In this document: positions 17,427 to 26,400 of the stretch, piece after piece
How positions within the stretch are numbered: the first letter of the stretch is position 1
Layout of the letters: every line of letters begins with the position of its first letter
Assembly: GCA_016839905.1 (NCBI GenBank)
Contig: JAEOTJ010000212.1
Span: forward strand, 1 to 30,395
Source: Promethearchaeota archaeon
GTDB taxonomy: Archaea > Asgardarchaeota > Lokiarchaeia > Sigynarchaeales > SOKP01
Length of the DNA stretch: 30,395 nucleotides
Direction: 5' to 3'
Program-made: the position numbers and the translations under genes
Notes under the pieces: model-generated
Told to the model about the DNA's origin: nothing
Seen by the model: only the letters and a program-made list of their open reading frames with translations
The model's database searches: none

Positions 17427-18464
17427 TTAATAATAAATCGAAGAAATAATTCTTTTATATTTGGAGTTAAATTCTTGTGTACTAGTAATTAATCCTAGTG
17501 AAGCTGAAGATGTTCCAAGATATCCATCATTAAAGTCTTTCCAATAATTTATTTCATCTTCGGTTGTAGAGCAACCGTGAGTTTCATTACATTTACCGAA
17601 ACATGGGTTAAATAATACTTCATTATTTTTTCTAAAATCAGCTATCAATATTTGCCCTTCTTTAGACACAAGAAATCCAATAAATTCTTTTGCTGATGAG
17701 TATTTCACATGTTCATGTAAATCTGCATTAATTGCTATTGCTCCATATGGATTCAGCAGAATTATATCTCCTTCTACATGGACCACTAAATTTAGACTAT
17801 CTTTTGCTGAAAACCACGTTCCTCTATCCACCAGAGTGTATTCATCCTTATTATCAGCTATAGATAACGTATCCCCCATTCCTGATCCTGTTTCTTTATA
17901 CCATGTGTCAGTTTCTGCATCGGGAATATTATCCCATAATGTTAATTCTTTCGAATGAGTTCCTGAGCCGTCTCCTCTCGAATAAAATTCACAGTTTGTC
18001 GCTTCTCCCGTAGCTTTAAGATTTGTCATTGCTACCGTGACATTTTTACCGTTAATCCCGGCAGGATCCGAGGAGGGTCCAACGATTATAAAATCGTTAT
18101 ACATTACACACGTTCGATCAACTCCATAACCTTCATTCACAAAATCATCCTCCATAGACCGAGAATGCACAAGAATTACATCACAATCCCCACTTTCGCC
18201 ATATGCTATTGCTTGACCCGTTCCTACGGACAAAATATCCACCTTGATGTCAGTTTTTTCTGTAAATTCAGGTAGTAGATAATCTAATAATCCAGAATCA
18301 TAAGTTGATGTTGTCGTGGCCAATATAATCTTCTTGTCTGAAGCAGACTCTTCAATTTCCTTGAAGGCAATCCAGAGAAAAGCAGATGTTGCTACAACTC
18401 CAGTTAAAATAGCGACAATAACTATTTTTTTATATCCAAAACCAATTCTTACATCTTCAGTCAA
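17427..18464 (-). CDS. tupA: Membrane-anchored tungstate-binding protein TupA
   Basis: A 345-residue solute-binding protein. An N-terminal membrane segment (about 12-34, not followed by a lipobox) would anchor it outside the cell. The mature part starts with ATTTST (49-54) then SGLLDYLLPEF, and continues with VGTGQAIAYGESGDCDV, MYNDFIIVGP and RGDGSGTHSKE, all diagnostic of TupA as opposed to ModA or WtpA. The normal family end (about residue 285) is followed by a 57-residue extension with Cys288, Cys292 and Cys298, which I do not recognise. The start is a TTG at 18462-18464. As first gene of the cofactor operon it probably sets expression of the rest. Confidence 0.9.
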   Translation of the reverse strand: MTEDVRIGFGYKKIVIVAILTGVVATSAFLWIAFKEIEESASDKKIILATTTSTYDSGLLDYLLPEFTEKTDIKVDILSVGTGQAIAYGESGDCDVILVHSRSMEDDFVNEGYGVDRTCVMYNDFIIVGPSSDPAGINGKNVTVAMTNLKATGEATNCEFYSRGDGSGTHSKELTLWDNIPDAETDTWYKETGSGMGDTLSIADNKDEYTLVDRGTWFSAKDSLNLVVHVEGDIILLNPYGAIAINADLHEHVKYSSAKEFIGFLVSKEGQILIADFRKNNEVLFNPCFGKCNETHGCSTTEDEINYWKDFNDGYLGTSSASLGLITSTQEFNSKYKRIISSIYY

Positions 18465-18482
18465 TTAAAATTTCAACTTTTT

Positions 18483-18493
18483 CTATATTTATT
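18483..18493 (-). promoter_or_regulatory. Candidate TATA box of the tup-moa-moe operon
   Basis: The minus strand reads AATAAATATAG here, centred about 24-26 bases before the TTG start of tupA. That is the spacing expected for a leaderless archaeal transcript (TATA near -26 from the first base). Purine-rich sequence (CAAAACA) precedes it as a possible B recognition element. Confidence 0.45.
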
Positions 18494-18522
18494 GTTTTGA
18501 ATAATTTTTGGCATTTTTTAAG

Positions 18523-18546
18523 CGTTATGGATCGTGGTTCATAACG
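18523..18546. promoter_or_regulatory. ModE-box-like inverted repeat upstream of tupA
   Basis: Two perfect 7-base arms, CGTTATG and CATAACG, are separated by 10 bases (24 bp in all). Arms and spacing resemble the CGTTATAT...ATAACG operator of bacterial ModE, the molybdate- and tungstate-responsive regulator (recalled, not looked up). The site is about 58 bases before the tupA start and about 30 bases beyond the candidate TATA box. No ModE gene is in the window. A terminator for the gene ending at 18594 is less likely, as no T run follows the repeat on that strand. Confidence 0.55.
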
Positions 18547-18556
18547 GAAAAATGGT

Positions 18557-18575
18557 AAAAAAAAGAAAAAGGATG
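18557..18575 (-). terminator. Oligo-T terminator region after the kinase-fold gene
   Basis: Just past the stop at 18594 the minus strand is T-rich, with an 8-T run (18557-18564) and a 5-T run next to it. This fits archaeal oligo-T termination and separates the gene from the tup promoter. Confidence 0.4.
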
Positions 18576-18593
18576 AAACGAAAATGTTAATTT

Positions 18594-19436
18594 TTAATCT
18601 ATATCATCTAAAATTCTTTTTAAGATATTTTTCTTGCTTACTGGACTAATATCTAATTTTCTTCTTTCTAAAACTATATTTAAGTTATCTATTAATCGTT
18701 CAGCAAAGTATTTAAAAGAAAAATTAGATTTGTTGTTATTTCTATAATATTCTTTTAAGAATATATTTATAAGCTCTATTTTATGTTGTGGCTGAACCAT
18801 TTGAAATAATCCCGGATTAGTATCCAAAAGAGCGCAACAAATCCATGCTAAATCATCGATATGGTTTCCTTCATAAGATTCTTCAAAATCAAAACCATAA
18901 AGTTCATCATTTGATATGTTTATCATAAAATCTCTTAAACGAGCATTTCCCTTGTTTAATACAATAAGTTCTGAAAATATTTTTGTACCAAGAATATTTT
19001 GTTTATGTAATTGAGCCATCCAGATTGCCAATTTTTTTATACCGAAAATAATTCTATCGCGATTATATGAATCCAAATCATCTAATTTATCAATATTCTT
19101 TAGTTTTTCATTGATAAAGTCGCATAAATTAACTCCCTCTATTTTCTCAAGTATTAAAAATGGTTTTTTATAGAAAATAATTCTTGGAATTAATATATCT
19201 TGCTTTTCTAACTTTTTTAAAGTTTTATATTCTTTATCAGCATTATCAGTTTGATAAACTTTAACAATAAATTCTTGAGGATATTCTTTAGGTTTCTTAT
19301 CAAAATTCAATGAAAATACTAAGTTCCTTTTACTTGGAAGCTTAATAAGAGAAAACCTCACTTCTGGAGCATCAAGCTCAGGTATCTCATTTTTGAGATT
19401 AGAAACGATCTCTTTTATAATATTAAGTAAATTCAT
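18594..19436 (-). CDS. Kinase-fold (APH/RIO-like) protein with altered catalytic motif
   Basis: A 280-residue protein that reads as a small kinase fold. EFIVKVYQ supplies the ATP-site Lys59, ILEKIEG (95-101) is hinge-like, and LHKQNI precedes the catalytic loop. GFDFEES (181-187) supplies the metal-binding Asp183, and HIDDLAWICCALL (192-204) is the usual DLA helix. The catalytic loop, normally H-G-D-x-x-x-x-N, reads K-G-N-A-R-L-R-D. The catalytic Asp is Asn164 and the following Asn is Asp169, an apparent swap. It may be a pseudokinase or use altered chemistry; substrate unknown. Relatives phosphorylate small molecules, sugars or proteins. It starts at an ATG and stands alone, divergent from the DUF166 gene. 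Confidence 0.65.
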   Translation of the reverse strand: MNLLNIIKEIVSNLKNEIPELDAPEVRFSLIKLPSKRNLVFSLNFDKKPKEYPQEFIVKVYQTDNADKEYKTLKKLEKQDILIPRIIFYKKPFLILEKIEGVNLCDFINEKLKNIDKLDDLDSYNRDRIIFGIKKLAIWMAQLHKQNILGTKIFSELIVLNKGNARLRDFMINISNDELYGFDFEESYEGNHIDDLAWICCALLDTNPGLFQMVQPQHKIELINIFLKEYYRNNNKSNFSFKYFAERLIDNLNIVLERRKLDISPVSKKNILKRILDDID

Positions 19437-19568
19437 CTTATATAGCTATACTTTATCTTAATTATAATTAAGGAATAATCTCAAAATTTTTGATATATTA
19501 AAATTCAATTAATTAGATAAAATATTCTTTCTGTATTTTCTGAACATGTTCAACCAAATGATTATATG

Positions 19569-19576
19569 GTTTATAA
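19569..19576 (+). promoter_or_regulatory. Candidate TATA box for the DUF166 gene
   Basis: TTTATAAA lies about 45 bases before the ATG at 19619, in an AT-rich gap between divergent genes. The match is good but the background is poor in GC. Confidence 0.4.
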
Positions 19577-19618
19577 ATTATTAAAAATACAAATAAAAAT
19601 ATTCAAATTATTAAACTC

Positions 19619-20500
19619 ATGATGACCAACAAATATCAACTTGGAATATTTTATGGCGTTAAAAATGATGCTGAAAAATTAGCGCAGAAATTCATAGGAC
19701 ATCTCATTAATGATGAGGAGTATTGTAAAGCTTGTGAATTGCTCGAAACACATGTCAAGTGTGATCACTGCCGAGAACATTTAAAAACTTTCGCTAATAT
19801 TATTTATTTTTATGAAAAAATTGGTGAAAACACGCCAGATTTTATAGAAGAACCAGAATCATTTTTCCCAGAAAGTATTCCACCTGTTGATTTTTTATTA
19901 GTCATTGGTATTCATCAAGATATCTTAGCGGGGCTTCCAGATTATTTAAAAGATAAAAATATAAAAGCAGTAATTGCACCTATTGAACACCCAAAATGGA
20001 TTCCCGCAGGACTCCAAGTACAAACGTTAAAGGAATTGGAAAAAGTGGGCATACAAGCGGTTTTTCCAAAACCTTTTTGTGCCTTAAGCAAAAACACTAA
20101 TGAGCATAATAAAGAAGGCTTCCATATTACTAAAAAGAGAAACTATATCGATGAATTTATTGATCATTTTAAAATTGGAGAACCAATTGTTTCCTTTATC
20201 TTAAGCGAAGATGGCAAATCAATACAAGATACTTGCGTTATTCAAAGTGCTCCCTGTGGATCCACATATTTCATTGCCCAGCAATTAAAAGCAAAATACA
20301 TTGATGATCCTGAATTATCTTTAAACGAGAGAATGAGTAAGGCTCATCATTCTTTCCCGTGTAGTGCTTCAATGGATCAAGATATTATCTTAAAAGATTC
20401 TATTCTTCATATTGGTGGATATTTAGTCAGAAACGCGATACGAAGAGAATTGAATCTTGAGGAACAAGAAGGGCAGAAATTAAAATATGTGATAACATAA
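19619..20500 (+). CDS. DUF166 family protein with extra Cys pair motif
   Basis: A 293-residue protein matching archaeal DUF166 (in databases sometimes labelled thymidylate-synthase-like, without good proof). Family signatures are VIAPIEHPKWIPAGLQ (118-133), SAPCGSTYFIAQQL (210-223, Cys213), SFPCSASMDQD (245-255, Cys248) and LHIGGYLVRNAIRREL near the end. The N-terminal part carries Cys36, Cys39, Cys48 and Cys51 in CX2C-X8-CX2C, which could bind zinc or an iron-sulfur cluster. Start may be either of two consecutive ATG codons (19619 or 19622). It stands alone between a divergent and a convergent neighbour. No reliable function can be given. Confidence 0.8.
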   Translation: MMTNKYQLGIFYGVKNDAEKLAQKFIGHLINDEEYCKACELLETHVKCDHCREHLKTFANIIYFYEKIGENTPDFIEEPESFFPESIPPVDFLLVIGIHQDILAGLPDYLKDKNIKAVIAPIEHPKWIPAGLQVQTLKELEKVGIQAVFPKPFCALSKNTNEHNKEGFHITKKRNYIDEFIDHFKIGEPIVSFILSEDGKSIQDTCVIQSAPCGSTYFIAQQLKAKYIDDPELSLNERMSKAHHSFPCSASMDQDIILKDSILHIGGYLVRNAIRRELNLEEQEGQKLKYVIT

Positions 20501-20529
20501 ATATTTTTTAATATAGAAATTGTAAAGCA

Positions 20530-20555
20530 TTTTTTTTTAAAATAAATAAAAAAAA
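20530..20555. terminator. Bidirectional oligo-T terminator between convergent genes
   Basis: A 9-T run (20530-20538) lies 30 bases after the DUF166 stop on the plus strand. An 8-A run (20548-20555), that is T on the minus strand, lies 10 bases after the stop of the gene read the other way. This fits archaeal oligo-T termination in both directions. Confidence 0.55.
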
Positions 20556-20565
20556 TGAATTTTTT

Positions 20566-21015
20566 TTAGATTTTATTCCCACATAGAGCACAAAATAAAG
20601 CATTTTCCCTTAATTTTCCTCCACACATCGGACAAAATTTTGCTAAATCATCAGCTGCAGGAACTATATCGACTTCTCCATTTTTATATGAATTTACAGG
20701 CTTATAGACTTGGTTCTCCTCTGGTTTAGGCGTAGCACCACCAGAGCTATTGGAAGAATAGCTACCACGTAATATCAAGTACAAGAACAAACCCAAAATA
20801 TTAAACATTAATACAATCAGAAGCCATACAACGGGATTAGGAATATCGCGTTTAACAGCATCTTTATAAACATAAGTCAAAATCCATAGAGAGATTAATA
20901 AAACAAAGATTCCCCCAATAATTATCAAAACCCACATGTTCATTTCAAACATTATAGATTGTTCTCCCCAATCCCTCATTTCATCATGTCTATCAAGTAT
21001 TTTATTCAAAATCAT
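20566..21015 (-). CDS. Two-span membrane protein with C-terminal zinc ribbon
   Basis: A 149-residue protein with two hydrophobic helices (about residues 29-50 and 62-82) in a layout like PLDc_N/cardiolipin-synthase N-terminal domains (DAVKRDIPNPVVWLLIVLMF). A low-complexity linker follows, then a zinc ribbon at the end: FCPMCGG and FCALCGN, four Cys in two CX2C knuckles. The ribbon would face the cytoplasm. ATG at 21015 is used; ATG codons further in (MFEMNMW) would give a shorter start just before the first helix. A TATA-like TTTTTTATA is about 50 bases upstream. Such proteins are common in archaea and uncharacterised. Confidence 0.75.
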   Translation of the reverse strand: MILNKILDRHDEMRDWGEQSIMFEMNMWVLIIIGGIFVLLISLWILTYVYKDAVKRDIPNPVVWLLIVLMFNILGLFLYLILRGSYSSNSSGGATPKPEENQVYKPVNSYKNGEVDIVPAADDLAKFCPMCGGKLRENALFCALCGNKI

Positions 21016-21255
21016 TTTTTCATCACATTTTTTTTAATAAAAACTATTATTTCTATCTTAACAATATAAAAAACGATATTAATCTCTTCTAGAGACCAAT
21101 TATTGATTTAAATAACAAGTAAACCACTTCAAATAAATTATTTTTTTTAAAAATTTCTATATTTATTCTATTAAAAAATTTTTAAATTTCTTTTTAACAA
21201 TTCTTTACAATCCCCGTATTTTTATAATTAATTAATGGAATATTTTTTTAGTTTC

Positions 21256-21267
21256 TTTAATAAATAT
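21256..21267 (+). promoter_or_regulatory. Candidate TATA box for the metal ATPase gene
   Basis: TTTAATAAATAT is centred about 23 bases before the ATG at 21285, the spacing of a leaderless or nearly leaderless archaeal transcript. The rest of the 269-base divergent gap is AT-rich with no convincing gene or metal-regulator operator. Confidence 0.45.
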
Positions 21268-21284
21268 CATATGAGTAATGAATT

Positions 21285-23435
21285 ATGAATGCCATAACTT
21301 GTTCATCACCAACATGTAAATCTGAAGAAGGAGAAATGGATAAAGAATCATTTTTTGAAGAATATTTTTGGTTTTTCATAATTCCATCTGGAATTTTCCT
21401 TGGAATATCCATCTTTTTAGAATTCACCACTGAAGAAATATTATTAAGTCAGATTTTAGCGATAATATCAATGCTTCTTTCATGTTATGGTGTTTTAACA
21501 GAAGCATTAGAAGACATAGCAGAAAAAAAAATAACTGCAAACATTTTAATGATGATTGCAGCGATAGCATCTTTTTTCATATTACATGGTCAAGAGGGCG
21601 CAATTGCGATTGTGCTATACGCCATTGCAGAACACTTAGAAGAGCTCACAACTGATAAATCAAGGGAGGCCATTAAAGAATTACTTGAATTAGCCCCGGA
21701 TGAAACTTTATTAATAAAAGGGGATGGATTTGAAAGTGTACCTACAAGTGAAGTAAAGGTTGGAGATATAATTGGGATAAAACCTGGAATGAAAGCTCCT
21801 TTAGACGGCGAGATTGTTAAAGGAGGGTCTTATTTTGATCAGAGTGCTATTACGGGAGAGTCTATACCTGTTTATAAAAAAGAGAATGATGAAGTATTTG
21901 CGGCTAGTATAAATTCGGATAGTTTCGTGGAAGTTAAAGTAACTAGAGAGAGTATAAACACAATTGTTGCTCAGATTGCAGAAAGTATTAAAGTAGCTCA
22001 GGCAAACAAGAGTGAACATGAGAAATTTATTGAAAAATTTTCTAAATATTACACCCCAATAATTTTATTGGCTGCTCTTTTAGTAATGTTTATTCCTTGG
22101 CTCGTATTTGGATTAGATTTTAATGATTGGTTTTATCGTGGCTTAATTCTCTTAGTGGTATCATGTCCTTGTGCGCTCACATTGTCTACACCTTTAGCTA
22201 ATATAACCGCCCTAACAACACTTGCAAAAGAAGGGATTCTAGTAAAAGGAAATAAATTTATTGAAAAGGTGGATGATATTGAAGTAATTGCTTTTGATAA
22301 AACTGGCACACTTACGGAGGGTAATCTGAAAGTTTTTGAAATTTATGCCATTTCAGGGAGTAAGGATGATGTCATACTTATAGCTGCGAGTTTAGAGGCT
22401 CTCTCAGAGCATCCAATTGGAAAGGCAGTAGTAGAACGAGCCAGAGCGATGAATTTAAACCTTAAATCCGTTGAAGAGTTCAAAGTATTAAAAGGTAAGG
22501 GAATTAAAGGAAAAATAAATGGAGATTTCTTTAAAGTTGGGAGTCAAAAATATTTTGAAGAACTTTCTATTGAATTACCCGAAGGAATTCTTCAGGAAAT
22601 AGAGCAAAGTGGAACTATTCCAATTTTTCTTGGAGATGATAAGCTAATTGGTATTATAACCATAAGAGACGTTCTAAGAATCACTGCTCCTGTCATGATA
22701 GAACAATTGAAAAAGCGAAATATTGAATCACTATTAATATCAGGGGACAGTCAGTTAGTCTGCTCCACGATTGGTGAATGTTTAGATATAACGGAAACTA
22801 AAGGAGAGCTTCTTCCAGATCAGAAACTTCAAGAAATAGAAAATTTAAAGAAGGAAAGAAAAGGTGTTGCAATGGTCGGGGATGGAATTAATGATGCTCC
22901 CGCTCTCGCATTAGCTGATTTAGGCATTGCAATTGGTGCCTCTGCTACTGATATTACTTTAGAAACTGCTGATGTTATCATAATGAATGATGATTTGACC
23001 AAGCTTATCACATACATAGATGTGGCTCGTCTCACAAATAAAAAAATAAAACAAAATATATGGACCTCAATTATAGTGAAAGTATCTTTCGCTATTCTAA
23101 CTGTTATAGGATTAATGTCATTATGGTTAGCAGTGGGTATTGGTGATATGGGAGTGTCGCTTTTGGTTTTATTGAATAGTCTTACAATATTACGGTTTAA
23201 AATTAAGTTTAAGGGAATATCTCCGGAAAAATTAGAAAATAAAGCACATAATTTAATTTGTGGGAATTGTCAAACAAAGAAGATTATACCACAACATCAT
23301 GGCCGGGATATGATTCAAGATGGAGAAAAATTAATTTGCTGGAGAAAAATGATAAAAAGTGAAGAATTGGAGACATGTAATGAAGAATTACCAATTAATT
23401 GTCCTCATTGCAATAATAAATTAGAATTAAAATAA
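21285..23435 (+). CDS. P1B-type heavy-metal ATPase (zinc/cadmium/lead class) with Cys-rich tail
   Basis: A 716-residue metal-exporting P-type ATPase. It has TGES (190-193, actuator domain), the metal-site CPC (294-296), the phosphorylated Asp338 in DKTGT, the HP motif at 376-377 and GDGIND (532-537). Lys599 in TM7 and Asp621 in GDMG of TM8 match the zinc-selective P1B-2 class (ZntA type) and not copper pumps. There is no N-terminal heavy-metal-associated domain; only CSSPTC (6-11) precedes TM1. The C-terminal 60 residues carry CGNC, PQHHGRDM, a lone Cys pair and CPHC, together a likely metal-binding or zinc-ribbon module. It stands alone in transcription. It would export Zn(II), Cd(II) or Pb(II) across the membrane. 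Confidence 0.92.
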   Translation: MNAITCSSPTCKSEEGEMDKESFFEEYFWFFIIPSGIFLGISIFLEFTTEEILLSQILAIISMLLSCYGVLTEALEDIAEKKITANILMMIAAIASFFILHGQEGAIAIVLYAIAEHLEELTTDKSREAIKELLELAPDETLLIKGDGFESVPTSEVKVGDIIGIKPGMKAPLDGEIVKGGSYFDQSAITGESIPVYKKENDEVFAASINSDSFVEVKVTRESINTIVAQIAESIKVAQANKSEHEKFIEKFSKYYTPIILLAALLVMFIPWLVFGLDFNDWFYRGLILLVVSCPCALTLSTPLANITALTTLAKEGILVKGNKFIEKVDDIEVIAFDKTGTLTEGNLKVFEIYAISGSKDDVILIAASLEALSEHPIGKAVVERARAMNLNLKSVEEFKVLKGKGIKGKINGDFFKVGSQKYFEELSIELPEGILQEIEQSGTIPIFLGDDKLIGIITIRDVLRITAPVMIEQLKKRNIESLLISGDSQLVCSTIGECLDITETKGELLPDQKLQEIENLKKERKGVAMVGDGINDAPALALADLGIAIGASATDITLETADVIIMNDDLTKLITYIDVARLTNKKIKQNIWTSIIVKVSFAILTVIGLMSLWLAVGIGDMGVSLLVLLNSLTILRFKIKFKGISPEKLENKAHNLICGNCQTKKIIPQHHGRDMIQDGEKLICWRKMIKSEELETCNEELPINCPHCNNKLELK

Positions 23436-23462
23436 ATTAGAATAATTGGATAATAAAAAATT

Positions 23463-23472
23463 AAAAAAAAAA
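23463..23472 (-). terminator. Oligo-T terminator after the Fn3-repeat surface gene
   Basis: Ten consecutive A on the plus strand (T on the minus strand) lie 13 bases beyond the stop at 23486, in the 50-base gap between convergent genes. Confidence 0.5.
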
Positions 23473-23485
23473 GAGGGATTTTAAA

Positions 23486-26400
23486 TTATTTTAAGGAAAT
23501 TCTTCTTTTTTGGTAGTATATTATATATATTAATGTTAATCCAACAAGGATTAAATGGAAATTACCAAAAGGGATCTTTAAGATAACAAGAGGTTCGTCT
23601 TTATCCTTATCACCATCATCTTCGCCTTTCTCTTCTGAAGGCGGTAACTGTTGTATTTCAACCCAGACGGATATGCAATTTATTGATGTAGAGTTTCCAT
23701 AGCCATTAAAAGCAAGAACTATAAAGTACCAAGTGCCGTTATTCATATTATTTATAAAATACGGGAGTGCTATTCCAATGTCCCACTCCCATAATGAATT
23801 ATTCCAAGCGAAGATATAACTATCCCAATAATAAATTGAATAACTATTTGCACCGATAGAACCATTACAATAAATATTAAAAATTCCATCATCATCTGGA
23901 GGACCTCCTGAGTCGTCCCATATATTGAAAGGTCCTGGAGGACTACCAGTTATAAATATTTCAACCCAGACTGATATGCAATTTATCGATGTAGAGTTTC
24001 CATAGTCATTAAAAGCAAGAACTATAAAATACCAAGTACCGTTAGTCATATTATTAATAAAATACGGGAGTGCTATTCCATTGTCCCATTCCCATAATGA
24101 ATTATTCCAAGCGAAGATATAACTGTCCCAATAATAAATTGAATAATTATTTGCACCGATTGAACCATTACAATAGATATCAAAACTTCCATCATCATCT
24201 GGAGGACCTCCTGAGTCGTCCCATATATTGAAAGGTCCTGGAGGACTGCCAGGTCCACCAATAGAAATGTTCACTACCAACTCATCCATTGACCACATAA
24301 AACCAGTTGAATTTAGTGATAGAAGTCTTATGAAATAAACACCATCTGGTAAACTCATTGTCCTTGAAAAGTTAATCAAATCTTGGTCATAAATGAAATC
24401 ACCAGCACCACCATCTATATTTGGATTGCTTGAATAAAAAATCGTATAATTATCTGCTCCAGAAGAACTACTCCATGAGATCGTGAAAATACCATCAGAA
24501 TCCCAAGGCGATTCCACGCTTGAGAACCACGTATTGAAAGGTCCTGGAGGGCCACCAGCTCCACCAATAGAAATGTTCACTATCAACTCATCCATTGACC
24601 ACATAAAACCAGTTGAATTCAATGATTGAAGTCTTATGAAATATATTCCATTTGTAAGGTTCATTACCCTCGAATAAATGGTCAAACCTTGGTCATAAAT
24701 GAAATCACCAGCACCACCGTCTATGTTTGGATTGCTTGAAAAGAAAATCGTGTAATTATCCGCGCCAATAGAATTAGTCCAATTAATAGTGAAAATACCA
24801 TCCGTATCCCATGGTGATTCCACGTCAGTAAAATAAGTATTAAAAGGCCCTGGAGGATTAGGAGGGCTACCAATAGAGATATTCACAATCAGCTCATCCA
24901 TTGACCATGTAATACCAGTTGAATTTTGTGATAGAAGTCTTATGAAGTAAATACCATCTGGTAAGCTCATTGTCCTTGAAAAATTAATCAAATCTTGGTC
25001 ATAAATGAAATCACCACCACCACCGTCTATATTTGGATTGCTTGAATAAAAAATCGTATAATTATCCGCACCAAGAGAATTACTCCAATTAATAGTGAAA
25101 ACACCATCTAAATCCCAAGGCGATTCCACATCAGAGAACATTGTATTGAAAGGTCCCGGAGGATTAGGAGACCCACCAATAGAAATGTTCACTATTAACT
25201 CATCCATTGACCATGTAATACCAGTTGAATTTTGTGATCGAAGTCTTATGAAATAAATACCATCTGGTAAGCTCATTGAATATGAATATATGGTCAAACC
25301 TATGTCATATATAAAATCAGTTACATTATTTCCATCAATATTTGGATTGTTTGAATAATAAATAGTGTAATTATCTGCACCAAGAGAATTACTCCATGAA
25401 ATATTAAAAAAACCATCCGTATCCCAGGGAGACTCTACATCAGCAAACCATGTATTGAAAGGTCCTGGAGGACCACCAGCCCCACCTATAGAGATATTCA
25501 CGATTAACTCATCCATTGACCACATAAAACCAGTTGAATTTAGTGATTGAACTCTTATGAAATAGATTCCATTTGAAAGGTTCATTAACCACGAGTTAAT
25601 AATCAAATCTTGGACATAAATGAAATCACCGGCACCACCGTCTATGTTTGGATTACTTGAAAAGAAAATCGTGTAATTATCCGCACCAAGAGAATTAGTC
25701 CAATTAATAGTGAAATAACCATCCGTATCCCAGGGTGACTCTACATCAGTAAACCATGTATTGAAAGGTCCTGGAGGACCACCAGCTCCACCAATAGAGA
25801 TATTCACGATTAACTCATCCATTGACCACATAAAACCATTTGAATTTAATGATCGAACTCTTAGGTAATATATACCATTTGGAAGGCTCATAGTCCTCGA
25901 AAAGTTAGTCAAACCTTGGTCATAAATAAAATTACTTGCATTACCATTTATATTTGGAATGAATGAATAATAGATCGTGTAATTATCAGCACTTATAGAA
26001 GTATTCCATGAAATGGTGAAATAACCATCCGTATCCCAGGGTGACTCTACATCAGCAAACCATGTATTGAAAGGTCCGGGAGGCCCTGTAGGAACGAGTA
26101 CATTAATAGGGACTAAAGTATTTTGATCGGGATACCCTATTTTACTTGCAGAAATATTTAAAGTGTAATTTCCAGGGGAGCCAAAATCGCTACTATCCAT
26201 TGTTAAATCGTACCAATTTATATTTTCAGTAAGAAATCCATTTATTGTTGCATTTTCTAAACAACCGTACATTACCGTAGCTGCTGATATATGTGTATTA
26301 GCTGGGGTTTCATTGTAATATACTCGGATATAGAAGTTATCTCCATAATTTACATCAATACTACCTGGATCTGTATTAAGAGTAGAACCGACTATTGGAT

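Noticed and set aside
18523..18546. Inverted repeat read as a terminator hairpin for the kinase-fold gene
   Set aside because: No T run follows it on the minus strand, whereas T runs stand before it at 18557-18570; an operator for tupA fits better.
23645..26086. Regular repeats that might suggest a CRISPR array
   Set aside because: The period is about 300 bp, the repeats are in frame inside one gene and no short direct repeats with unique spacers are present.
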